NCBI GenBank assembly: GCA_017983955.1 | Contig: JAGOAJ010000014.1 | Span: forward strand, 1 to 64,000 | Direction of reading: 5' to 3' | Source of the DNA: Burkholderiaceae bacterium | GTDB taxonomy: Bacteria > Pseudomonadota > Gammaproteobacteria > Burkholderiales > Burkholderiaceae_B | Length of the DNA: 64,000 nucleotides | Shown here: positions 19,519-27,752 of the stretch, one piece after another | How positions within the stretch are numbered: the first letter of the stretch is position 1 | How the letters are laid out: each line of letters opens with the position of its first letter | Notes under the pieces: model-generated | What the model was told of the DNA's origin: nothing | The model's input: only the letters and a program-made list of their open reading frames with translations | Database searches by the model: none | Made by a program: the position numbers and the translations under genes

Positions 19519-21537
19519 GTGTTCACCACCCTACTGATTGCCAATCGGGGCGAAATCGCCTGCCGTATTGCCGCTAGCGCGCGCCGCATGGGCGTACGCA
19601 CCGTGGCCGTATATTCCGATGCCGATGCCAACGCCCGCCATGTCGCCGCCTGCGATACCGCCGTGCATATCGGCGGCTCCGAACCCCAGGCCAGCTATTT
19701 GCGCGGCCAAGCCATACTTCAAGCCGCCCTGGAAACAGGCGCCCAGGCCATACACCCAGGCTACGGCTTCCTGGCCGAAAACGAAGCCTTCGCCAATGAC
19801 TGCGCTAAAGCTGGCATCATCTTTGTTGGGCCGCCCGGCAGCGCCATTGCCGCCATGGGCAGCAAATCGGCCGCCAAAACCCTGATGGACAAAGCGGGCG
19901 TACCTCTGGTGCCTGGGTATCATGGCGACAACCAAGACGCCGCCTTTCTGCAGGCGCAAGCCGATAACATGGGCTACCCAGTGCTTATCAAAGCCAGCGC
20001 CGGCGGTGGCGGTAAAGGCATGCGCATCGTCCAGACCAGCGCCGCATTTGCCGAAGCCCTGGCATCGTGCCAGCGCGAAGCCGCCAGCAGTTTTGGCGAC
20101 GACAAGGTCCTGCTAGAGCGCTATCTACAAAAGCCACGCCACATTGAAATCCAAGTGTTTGCCGACACTCAAGGCAACTGCGTTTACCTGTTTGAACGCG
20201 ATTGCTCGGTACAGCGCCGGCACCAGAAGGTCATCGAAGAAGCACCGGCCCCCGGTATGACCCCAGAGCGCCGCCAGGCCATGGGTGAAGCCGCTGTGGC
20301 CGCCGCCCGCGCCGTCAATTACGTCGGTGCAGGCACCGTAGAATTCATCGTCGAACCTGATGGTCGTTTCTACTTCATGGAAATGAACACCCGTTTGCAG
20401 GTCGAACACCCGGTCACAGAAATGATTACCGGACATGACCTGGTCGAATGGCAGTTACGCGTCGCCGCAGGCCAAGCCCTGCCCGTAACCCAAGAAGAGC
20501 TGTCATTTAGCGGCCACGCCATCGAAGCCCGCGTCTACGCCGAAAACCCCGATAAAGGTTTCCTGCCATCCATAGGCACGCTAAGCACGCTGAACTTCCC
20601 CGACCACGTTGCCTTCCAGAACGGGGACGTCCGCATTGACGGCGGCGTCCAGCAGGGCGACACTATTTCACCCTATTACGACCCCATGATCGCCAAGCTG
20701 ATCGTGCGTGGCCGTGATCGCGACGAGGCCCGCGCCCGCATGGCGCAAGCTTTGGGCGAAATTCAAGGGGTGGGTGTACACACCAACATCGCCTTCCTGC
20801 GCCGCCTGATGCTGGATCCAGCCTTTGCCGCTGCAGACCTGGACACTGGCCTGATCGAACGTCAGTACGATAGCCTGTTCCCCGCACCCAGCCCCATCGC
20901 GCCAGCAACCCTGGCCCTAGCTGTAACTGCCTTGCTGGCCCAACAAGGCCAAACAAACTCCAAGCCAGCGGCTAACGCAATGCCCAGCGACCCTTGGGCA
21001 CAAACCGATGGCTGGCGCATAACCGGCCAGTTCCAACAGCCCTTCAGCTTGGTCGCTGACGACGTGCAATACGATCTGCTAGTACAGCGCAACGGCAAGC
21101 AATGGTCATTTACCCACGACGGCGAGCCCGTCAGCCTGCAATGGCAAGCTGACGCCCAAGCCACAGATCAGTACAGCCTGCGCGTGCAGCTGGACGGCCA
21201 CTATGCACAGGCCACCGTCATTCTGCAACAGGACAACATACATATATTCACCAATGGCGGTGTGCAGGTCCTGCAGATCTTCGACCCTGTTGTCCATTCC
21301 CAAGACGAAGGCGGCGCACATCAAGGCGGACTGACCGCGCCTATGCCGGGGAAAATCATTGCGATTGCCGTCGCAGCAGGCGACAAAGTCAAAAGCGGTG
21401 ATGCCCTGCTGGTTATGGAAGCCATGAAAATGGAGCACACCATACATGCGCCTACTGACGGCACCGTAGAGGAAGTATTCTTTAACATCGGCGACCAAGT
21501 CACCGACGGTGTAGAACTGATTTCCCTGGTGGATTAA
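19519..21537 (+). CDS. liuD: Methylcrotonyl-CoA carboxylase, biotin-containing (alpha) subunit
   Basis: ATP-dependent biotin carboxylase fused to biotin carrier, forming the MCC holoenzyme with the upstream subunit. It has 672 residues. The biotin carboxylase (about 1-445) shows LLIANRGEIACRI, the glycine-rich ATP loop ASAGGGGKGMRIV, and FIVEPDGRFYFMEMNTRLQVEHPVTE. A BT-type linker domain follows. The C-terminal biotinyl domain has VMEAMKMEH with the biotinylated Lys637. It begins with GTG at 19519, overlapping an out-of-frame ATG by one base; AAGGAG lies 5 bases before it. It is the last gene of the operon. The methylglutaconyl-CoA hydratase and HMG-CoA lyase that normally complete the pathway are not in the window. 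Confidence 0.93.
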   Translation: MFTTLLIANRGEIACRIAASARRMGVRTVAVYSDADANARHVAACDTAVHIGGSEPQASYLRGQAILQAALETGAQAIHPGYGFLAENEAFANDCAKAGIIFVGPPGSAIAAMGSKSAAKTLMDKAGVPLVPGYHGDNQDAAFLQAQADNMGYPVLIKASAGGGGKGMRIVQTSAAFAEALASCQREAASSFGDDKVLLERYLQKPRHIEIQVFADTQGNCVYLFERDCSVQRRHQKVIEEAPAPGMTPERRQAMGEAAVAAARAVNYVGAGTVEFIVEPDGRFYFMEMNTRLQVEHPVTEMITGHDLVEWQLRVAAGQALPVTQEELSFSGHAIEARVYAENPDKGFLPSIGTLSTLNFPDHVAFQNGDVRIDGGVQQGDTISPYYDPMIAKLIVRGRDRDEARARMAQALGEIQGVGVHTNIAFLRRLMLDPAFAAADLDTGLIERQYDSLFPAPSPIAPATLALAVTALLAQQGQTNSKPAANAMPSDPWAQTDGWRITGQFQQPFSLVADDVQYDLLVQRNGKQWSFTHDGEPVSLQWQADAQATDQYSLRVQLDGHYAQATVILQQDNIHIFTNGGVQVLQIFDPVVHSQDEGGAHQGGLTAPMPGKIIAIAVAAGDKVKSGDALLVMEAMKMEHTIHAPTDGTVEEVFFNIGDQVTDGVELISLVD

Positions 21538-21553
21538 GGCTAAGAACAGGCTA

Positions 21554-21575
21554 GTGGGCTAGCGGCTTAGCCCAC
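21554..21575. terminator. Convergent terminator hairpin after liuD
   Basis: GTGGGCTA-GCGGCT-TAGCCCAC, a perfect 8-base stem with a 6-base loop, 16 bases after the liuD stop. It overlaps the stop codon of the facing gene. There is no T tract, so rho-independent activity may be modest. Confidence 0.5.
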
Positions 21576-22731
21576 GCGCGCTAATCGGCCAGATGGCTTC
21601 CACCGTCTGGCCGCGCAGTGCAATCACCTGATCATGCAAATTAAATGTCGGGTCGCAATGGCTAGGTATTAAACGTACCCGTGCGCCATGCGCAGGCCGA
21701 TCACGCTTGGTATCGGCGCGCAAAATACAATGTTCGTCATGCACTGCCACACAACGCACACCGGGCAGATCCACAGGCACAGGTGCGCCGCTTTCAGCAC
21801 TGGTGGATTTCAAACCAAAATCAACAATAGCGCGCTGCGATGTCGGCGTGCTCATGACCGTGCCCAATAGAAACAGACTGTGCCGGAAACATAAGGCCTC
21901 GCCCCAATCTATGCTGGCGTAATCACTGTCCATAAACGCATAGGAACCCGCTTGGATTTCCGTATAGACCTGACTGGCCACATCAAACACTGCAGTACCA
22001 GTGCCCCCGCCGGTGACTATTTCGCACACTATGCCAGCATCCTGAAACGCCTGTAAATACCCACGTATGCGCTGCACAGCCTTGTCACTGGACTTTTGGC
22101 GCTGCTCGTGGCCGCGCTTGTGCTGTATCCCGCCGTGATAGGCCTGCACACCCATAAAATAAATATTTGGCAATTCTTCAATTAACCTGGCCAGCACAAT
22201 GGCGGCTTCTGGAGTCTGCACCCCGCAGCGCTTCTGCCCCACATCCAGCTCAACCAGTACCCCTAGCGTCACCTTGTGCTCGGCCATAGCGGCCGACAAG
22301 GCCTCGACCGCCTTGATATTATCCACGCACACGCTTATCCTGGCTTGCCCAGCCAACCGGGCCAACAAAACCAGCTTGGAACTACCCACGACCTCGTTGC
22401 TGATGTGAATATCGCGTATCCCGGCGCTAACAAACGGCACAGCTTCCGACACCTTCTGGCAGCAAATACCAGTGGCTCCCAGCGCGATCTGCCTCAAGGC
22501 AATATCCGGACATCGATGCGCCTTGGCATGGGGACGCAGCGCCACGCCGTGGCGCTCGGCCAACACCTGCATAGTGCGCAGATTGTCTTCAAATGCATCC
22601 AGATCCAATATCAGGCTGGGCGTATCCACAGCATCCAGGTTGTCCCCGACACATGCCGCTGGCGGTATCGTTATCGTATCTACCATAGGTAAACCTGCTT
22701 GCAACAAAGCCGCTTGCCTGATCTTTTGCAT
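21559..22731 (-). CDS. DSD1-family PLP enzyme (D-threonine aldolase/D-serine dehydratase-like)
   Basis: A 390-residue fold-type III PLP enzyme. The N-terminal alanine-racemase-like barrel begins DTPSLILDLDAFEDNL, and the cofactor lysine is Lys70 in RPHAKAHRCPDIA. The C-terminal beta domain carries a His-x-Asp metal site in IPSHCDPTFNLHD. Members either cleave D-3-hydroxy-amino acids to glycine and an aldehyde, or dehydrate D-serine or 3-hydroxyaspartate, so the exact reaction is open. I chose the ATG at 22731 because GGAG stands 5 bases before it; upstream in-frame ATGs have no such site. It converges on liuD. Confidence 0.8.
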   Translation of the reverse strand: MQKIRQAALLQAGLPMVDTITIPPAACVGDNLDAVDTPSLILDLDAFEDNLRTMQVLAERHGVALRPHAKAHRCPDIALRQIALGATGICCQKVSEAVPFVSAGIRDIHISNEVVGSSKLVLLARLAGQARISVCVDNIKAVEALSAAMAEHKVTLGVLVELDVGQKRCGVQTPEAAIVLARLIEELPNIYFMGVQAYHGGIQHKRGHEQRQKSSDKAVQRIRGYLQAFQDAGIVCEIVTGGGTGTAVFDVASQVYTEIQAGSYAFMDSDYASIDWGEALCFRHSLFLLGTVMSTPTSQRAIVDFGLKSTSAESGAPVPVDLPGVRCVAVHDEHCILRADTKRDRPAHGARVRLIPSHCDPTFNLHDQVIALRGQTVEAIWPISARGLSR

Positions 22732-22934
22732 AAAGACTCCAGTCGCCGCGTACGGCGGTATACGAACACAATGACACTGCGCCATCATGGCCAAACAGCG
22801 TCCCCGTTTCTTTTAGACCTGCGCTAGCGTACCCCAAGTTGCCCTGGCCGGTAAATCAGCGTAAAGTGATAAGCAACTTTTCCGGTTAACCTTCCGTTCC
22901 TCTTGATTTCTTAAAATGGCAACCGGCAGACTCT

Positions 22935-23396
22935 ATGTTTGATATTCTGGTTTACTTATTCGAAACCTACTACACGCCCCAAGCCTGCCCAGAAGCCGAT
23001 GTACTGGCGCATAAATTGGCGGCCATAGGTTTTGAACACGAAGACATTGACGAAGCCTTAGGCTGGCTACACGGCCTAGCCCAAACCACCGAGCAATGTA
23101 TCCCCCTGGCACAGTTCCCCCAGGGACGTAGTCTGCGTATCTTCACCGACAGCGAATACCTGAACCTGGGCACCGAAGCCATAGGCTTCATCACCTTCCT
23201 GGAAAACTCGGGTGTGCTACCGCCCGTGCTACGTGAAATCCTGATCGAACGCGCCCAAGCCATCGATGAATTTCCGGTATCGCTAGAGCGGGTAAAAATC
23301 ATCGCCCTAATGGTGTTATGGAGCCAAGAAGCCGAAGTAGACCACCTGGTCTTCGAAGAGCTTATGGCTGATGACAGCAAGCAGCGTTCGCACTAA
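22935..23396 (+). CDS. smg: Smg family protein (DUF494)
   Basis: A 153-residue cytoplasmic protein of the Smg/DUF494 family, recognised from its start (MFDILVYLFETYY), the acidic helical middle (FEHEDIDEALGWLHGL) and the C-terminal segment REILIERAQAIDEFPVSLERVKIIALMVLWSQ. In many proteobacteria smg lies with dprA and a topoisomerase gene. Here topB follows 4.3 kb downstream, with two minus-strand genes and repeat elements in between. Molecular function is not established. Confidence 0.9.
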   Translation: MFDILVYLFETYYTPQACPEADVLAHKLAAIGFEHEDIDEALGWLHGLAQTTEQCIPLAQFPQGRSLRIFTDSEYLNLGTEAIGFITFLENSGVLPPVLREILIERAQAIDEFPVSLERVKIIALMVLWSQEAEVDHLVFEELMADDSKQRSH

Positions 23397-23441
23397 GAAT
23401 CTTTCTTGAAGCAGTATTCTTCGTCCTGTAAGCACCATCGC

Positions 23442-24503
23442 TCAGTGCGTAAAAACTTCGGCCAGGCTGTCGGCATCCAAAACATTTAGCGACCAGGTTT
23501 CCAATTGCGCGGGCGTGGCCGACTGTAAACGCTGCTGGAACGTTTTAGGTAAGGGACCGAACTTGCGCACCAACTGACGTTCCAGCAAGGTGGCTTCGCC
23601 TTTTCGAACGCCTTGTTCTATTCCTTTAGCTTCACCTTGACGCAACCCTCGCATCAGTCCTTTTTGCAGGCCTTCCTCCAGCCCCAGGGCACGGCCACGC
23701 TTAAGCCACGAGCGTTCTATGCTGGTGACATAGCTCACTTTGTATTCTTGCTCCAGGTCTATCATGGCGTCCTCAAAGGCGGGTTGTAGGTCGGCGGATA
23801 TATTGATTATCCAGTTGATCAGGCGAAACAGCTGATACACGTCCTCGGGGCGGTAGTGGTAGCGATACAGCAGGCGCATCAGCTGTGTTTTGGAGGCCAC
23901 TCGAACCGGGTCGTTCTTGCGGGTTTGCTGGGCCTGCAACTGGGCCATCACCACCACGGCAAAGGGGTTGGTCGCGGCCAACTGCTCCAGCTCCTCCCAA
24001 CGCGCTCGCCATGTGGCTAAGTTTACGATAGGAAAGGCAAAGTTTAAATAGGCGGCGCCTGAAGCCGCATTGCCTTCGCTATAGGTCAGTTGGGTCGCCT
24101 GGCTGGTCCCGGCGGTCAGTACCCCCAGGCTGGTGATCTGCACAGTATGACCGTTAACACTGGCCGGGTAGTGGCTACGAATGCGGCAGTAGTAGCTAAA
24201 CATGCGTTCGCTAAACACCTGCAGGTTTTTCACTGTCACCCGCCCGCTTTGCACTTCAATGTGGATCAGCAGCCAAATGGGCTGTTGTCCGTGGGTGTAG
24301 ACCTGCACCAGCATGTCGGCGTAGCGCCGACCGGTGGCCGAGGCGTGGTTGATCGCTTGCAGTTCCTTATCCAGGAAGGCCGGCGGTACGCTCCAGTCGA
24401 TTTGCCCATGCAGCCACGGGGCCAGGAGCGCCACAAAGGCTGGGAAGTACTGGCGTATGGCCACCTTCCAGGGGCTGTCGTAGTCGGTGACGGAGTCGGG
24501 CAT
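23442..24503 (-). CDS. Rpn/PD-(D/E)XK nuclease family protein with DUF4351-like tail
   Basis: A 353-residue protein of the recombination-promoting nuclease (Rpn, formerly transposase_31) group. The N-terminal nuclease core holds YADMLVQV with an acidic residue and IHIEVQSGR, a typical E-x-Q catalytic strand. The middle is helical. A stretch of G-rich units (GLEEGLQKGLMRGLRQGEAKGIEQG) leads to a DUF4351-type C-terminus (LERQLVRKFGPLPKTFQQRL and LETWSLNVLDADSLAEVF). I placed the start at MPDSVTDYDSPWK (24503). The frame continues to 24659, but the extra residues read through repeat DNA. These genes are often mobile within genomes, although no terminal repeats bound this one. Confidence 0.8.
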   Translation of the reverse strand: MPDSVTDYDSPWKVAIRQYFPAFVALLAPWLHGQIDWSVPPAFLDKELQAINHASATGRRYADMLVQVYTHGQQPIWLLIHIEVQSGRVTVKNLQVFSERMFSYYCRIRSHYPASVNGHTVQITSLGVLTAGTSQATQLTYSEGNAASGAAYLNFAFPIVNLATWRARWEELEQLAATNPFAVVVMAQLQAQQTRKNDPVRVASKTQLMRLLYRYHYRPEDVYQLFRLINWIINISADLQPAFEDAMIDLEQEYKVSYVTSIERSWLKRGRALGLEEGLQKGLMRGLRQGEAKGIEQGVRKGEATLLERQLVRKFGPLPKTFQQRLQSATPAQLETWSLNVLDADSLAEVFTH

Positions 24504-24626
24504 GACATAGGGGTCCTTACAGCGATCATTGAAGCGACGACTGTAGGAAATCGCACGGCACCTGCCTATACGGACAAGTCGCGGTGGGCCTAAATGTCCC
24601 GGCCGTGTCATTAGTGACGTCTTGCA

Positions 24627-24717
24627 GCAGCCCCTAAGGCGGGCAAGCGTCGTGCTCACGGCAGCGCCCTTTGCGCAAGCGGGGCGCAGAGTGAGTACGG
24701 CGATTGACGGCCGATGG
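24627..24717 (+). repeat. Half copy of the dispersed repeat (module A only)
   Basis: About 91 bases that match 24962-25053 with only a handful of differences, starting GCAGCCCCTAAGGCGGGCAA and ending GACGGCCGATG. It contains GCGCCC/GGGCGC arms around TTTGCGCAAGCG. It lies directly upstream of the Rpn gene. The rest of the 574-base gap (24504-24626 and 24718-24797) shows no gene or clear signal. Confidence 0.75.
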
Positions 24718-24797
24718 CGCTTAAGAGAGCTTAGGGTTTAGATGTGGCATTGTTGATACATTAAATACCGTCATCCTCACGTGTGATGGTGCGGGTC

Positions 24798-25053
24798 TTA
24801 TAGGTACCTTCGCCCTTACGTGGCAGGCTCCTTACTCGGTGCCCCCGCTTGCGCGAAAGGCACTCCCGTAAGGACCTACCACTACGGGCTAGGCGCGAGC
24901 TCAGAACAGCTTGCTAACACCCGTTGGATTCATGATGCAGCGTCGCTAGTGAAGCCTTCCTGCAGCCCCTAAGGCGGGCAAACGTCGTGCTCGCGGCAGC
25001 GCCCTTTGCGCAAGCGGGGGCGCAGAGTGAGCACGGCGGTTGACGGCCGATGC
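24798..25053 (+). repeat. Dispersed palindromic repeat element, copy 2
   Basis: This copy of the two-module element lies in the same strand sense as the half copy at 24627 and opposite to the copy at 11595-11835. Module B (about 24798-24890) has CCTTAC/GTAAGG outer arms and GTGCC/GGCAC inner arms. A variable spacer carries a conserved core (GATGCAGCGTCGCTAGTGA here, GATGTGGCATCGCTTGTGA in the other copy). Module A (24962-25053) follows. It ends 25 bases before the stop of the downstream minus-strand gene. Confidence 0.75.
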
Positions 25054-25077
25054 TACGGAAGAAACGAAATCATGCAG

Positions 25078-27690
25078 CTATTTACCCACAGTTGCAGCCA
25101 CGGCCGACAAAGACAACCGATCCTGATCCAACATGTCTTTCAATAACCCGACTCCCTGACTAGACACCTTGAATTCACCGTACTTCGCCTGCTCAAAATG
25201 CTGTGCCTGGCCCTCGGGGAAGAACCAGGCATTAGTGGCCATTTTCACCTGCCAGCCACGAATCCGGAACTCCATAAGCACCCGATTAGCGGGGACGACA
25301 TCCACAACGGACCAAGCCTGCTGCCCCCGAGATTCAGGACTGGCCTGAGTATCCTTGGCAAATACTGGCCCATCCAAGCTAGCCTGCACGCCAAACAAAC
25401 GATGCACGCCCTGAGCATCGGGAACCAGCACTAAGTAACCCAGACCGTGATGATCGATATCTGCCCGTAGAGCATCAGGCAATCCCGATAAATTACGCTG
25501 CAGTCCACTGGCCACATCAAAGCGCAAGGCCATGTAATCGCCCTGCATCAAGGAGCGCGGGTCCACGGGCGCAAGCTCTAGCACTACAGTAGATCCGCTG
25601 CTAAGTATCTGTTCTCGTTGATAAATGCCGTTATTAACTACCACCAGCATCAGCAGCAGACCTGCCAACACGCCAGCTATGCGCCAGACACGCGGGCTGT
25701 GTACGCCCTTATCATTTTGCTCGTTTCCTGTACCAGCTTCGGCGTCAGCGTCAACACTCTGCCGTCTGGCATGGACCAAGCGCTGCAACAGCCACCATGA
25801 CGCCAGCAGCCACAAACCGGTAGCCCCCAGTAGCCAGGACTTGTGCAACAAGCTGACTTCCAATTGGTAATAATAAGCGCCCAGATAACCCAGCATAGAC
25901 AGCACGCCGAACACCATGACGGCACGGCGCTTGTAGGCGAAACCCAAAATCAACCAAAGCAGCCCCAAGGACACCCCGGGCGCGCCCATCCAGGCCAGGC
26001 AGGCGACCGCCAAGACCAGCGGCGCGCCGATGCGCACAGCAGCCGGTAAGCCGCGCACGGACCACAGCAGTGTGCTCAAGGCAGCCAACGGCAAAAGCGC
26101 GCAAGCCAGCGCTAGCAACATTAGCGAGAAATGATCCGACCAATAGCCCGCCAACGCAAACCATCCCACAGATGGCAATGACAAGGTAACCAACTGAGCC
26201 ACTACCAGCAGCGCCCACGCCAAAGGTGCCCAACGGGCATGCTGATCTGTTTTGGCGCTGGCCGCCAGGGCCAACACGGCGAATATCGTTAGCCACCATA
26301 CCCGCAAATACGCGGGAACATAAAACCCAAGTTCGCGACCGCTGTCCGTTAGACCGTCCAACCAGACATGGTCCCAGACGTCTGTGGGCCAGGTAATCGC
26401 CAGAGCCACCACCAGACAAAACACCACGCTTAGCCAGCGCAAAGCAAACCCACTACACAGCATGTATACCAGTGCTGCCAACAACAATAAGCCTAGTCCG
26501 CGTCCGTATGGCCACACCATATCCAGGCTGAAAACACCCACTCCCACCAGAAACAAACCTGCGCAGACCAGGGTTGCACCAGCTTCGTAGATGACTCCGG
26601 TAGAACGACGACGCAAGGCCAGCAGCCCAATTGCCACCACGGCCAAGCCCACTGGCCATAGCTGAGTGGAGCGCAAGTCCAGAATCATGAACAAAAAGGC
26701 CAGCATTAGTATGGCGGTCAGCATCATCGCCGACAAGCGGAACAGACTGATAAACCAAGGTTCGCCCCGCTCAACCGCTTCTGTTGGCGCCGAACTGGAG
26801 TCCGACTGGGCCAGCTGCCGACGTAAATACCTTAGCATCCACGCCGCCAAAGCGACCAGCACCGCTATTACTAGCAGCAAGCCCATTTCACTATTGATAC
26901 GGCTAATCAGCTGTACGGCTACTATGCCTAAAATTCCCAGGCCCGCCCAGGCCACCATCGCCAAATCGCGTCGCCGTTGAGTATAAAACCACACAGCCAC
27001 CGCCATCAGCGCCAAACCACCCAGGGCAGAGACCAGATCATCTGTAAGACTGGCCCAGGCCATCCAGGCGACAATCACCGCACCCAGCACACGTGGCCCT
27101 ATACGCCAGCCATCATCTAGACGGCGCAAAGCACTTTCCCAGGTAGCCAGCATCAGCAGATTCAACAGCACCATGAAGACAGCCATAGACGACTGAGTCG
27201 ATGCTATCCACCCCAAGATACTGGTATCCATCGCATCAAAGTACAATACCGCTGCTATATTAAATAGCAGGGCCACCAGCAAGCCCAGAACTACCGTATG
27301 TAAACTGACCAGCCAGGGCAGCAGTAGTAATGCCCACAGCAGGAACAGTTGCCAGGGGTCAGCGCCGGTCTGATATATTTGTCCGACCAAGGCCAGCAGC
27401 CCTCCCAGACATACGCTAGCTAATCCAGCCGTGTAGGCTGATGCTGAAAAATTCGGGCGTGGGCTTGGCCTGAAGTACAACAGCCATGCGGTCATCAGCG
27501 CCAGCAGTACCAGTAGAATCTGTGTACCGGCTAACTTTTGCACCGTGCTGGCATATGCCCAGTTTGCCGCGATCCAGCTTATAACCGAGCTAGCAAGCAG
27601 CAAACTGCCTACTGATAGTGCTGTTTTCTGCAGGAATTCTGCCCAGCGTGAGGCCTGCGTAGGACTGGAGTTTTGACCTTGGACTTGCAC
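25078..27690 (-). CDS. Large inner-membrane protein with DUF2157/DUF4401-like and GDYXXLXY domains
   Basis: An 870-residue polytopic membrane protein. The start (RWAEFLQKTALSVGSLLLASSVISWIAANW) matches DUF2157, and the middle resembles DUF4401, with some twenty hydrophobic helices in total. After a polar linker (about residues 655-675) a single helix precedes an extracytoplasmic GDYXXLXY domain of about 180 residues, which contains the name motif as MQGDYMALRFDV and ends in a conserved YGEFKVSSQGVGLL. These domains often occur as two neighbouring genes; here they form one protein. Function is unknown. The gene is divergent from topB and downstream of nothing on its strand. Confidence 0.8.
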   Translation of the reverse strand: MQVQGQNSSPTQASRWAEFLQKTALSVGSLLLASSVISWIAANWAYASTVQKLAGTQILLVLLALMTAWLLYFRPSPRPNFSASAYTAGLASVCLGGLLALVGQIYQTGADPWQLFLLWALLLLPWLVSLHTVVLGLLVALLFNIAAVLYFDAMDTSILGWIASTQSSMAVFMVLLNLLMLATWESALRRLDDGWRIGPRVLGAVIVAWMAWASLTDDLVSALGGLALMAVAVWFYTQRRRDLAMVAWAGLGILGIVAVQLISRINSEMGLLLVIAVLVALAAWMLRYLRRQLAQSDSSSAPTEAVERGEPWFISLFRLSAMMLTAILMLAFLFMILDLRSTQLWPVGLAVVAIGLLALRRRSTGVIYEAGATLVCAGLFLVGVGVFSLDMVWPYGRGLGLLLLAALVYMLCSGFALRWLSVVFCLVVALAITWPTDVWDHVWLDGLTDSGRELGFYVPAYLRVWWLTIFAVLALAASAKTDQHARWAPLAWALLVVAQLVTLSLPSVGWFALAGYWSDHFSLMLLALACALLPLAALSTLLWSVRGLPAAVRIGAPLVLAVACLAWMGAPGVSLGLLWLILGFAYKRRAVMVFGVLSMLGYLGAYYYQLEVSLLHKSWLLGATGLWLLASWWLLQRLVHARRQSVDADAEAGTGNEQNDKGVHSPRVWRIAGVLAGLLLMLVVVNNGIYQREQILSSGSTVVLELAPVDPRSLMQGDYMALRFDVASGLQRNLSGLPDALRADIDHHGLGYLVLVPDAQGVHRLFGVQASLDGPVFAKDTQASPESRGQQAWSVVDVVPANRVLMEFRIRGWQVKMATNAWFFPEGQAQHFEQAKYGEFKVSSQGVGLLKDMLDQDRLSLSAVAATVGK

Positions 27691-27752
27691 AGAGCGATTC
27701 TCCCCTCGTATGATCCGCGCTACTGCTGCCGAAATGCAGTTACTGGAAATTC

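Noticed and set aside
23442-25053. Rpn gene plus repeats as a classical insertion sequence
   Set aside because: No terminal inverted repeats or target duplication bound the gene; the repeats lie on one side only and also occur without an Rpn gene at 11.6 kb.
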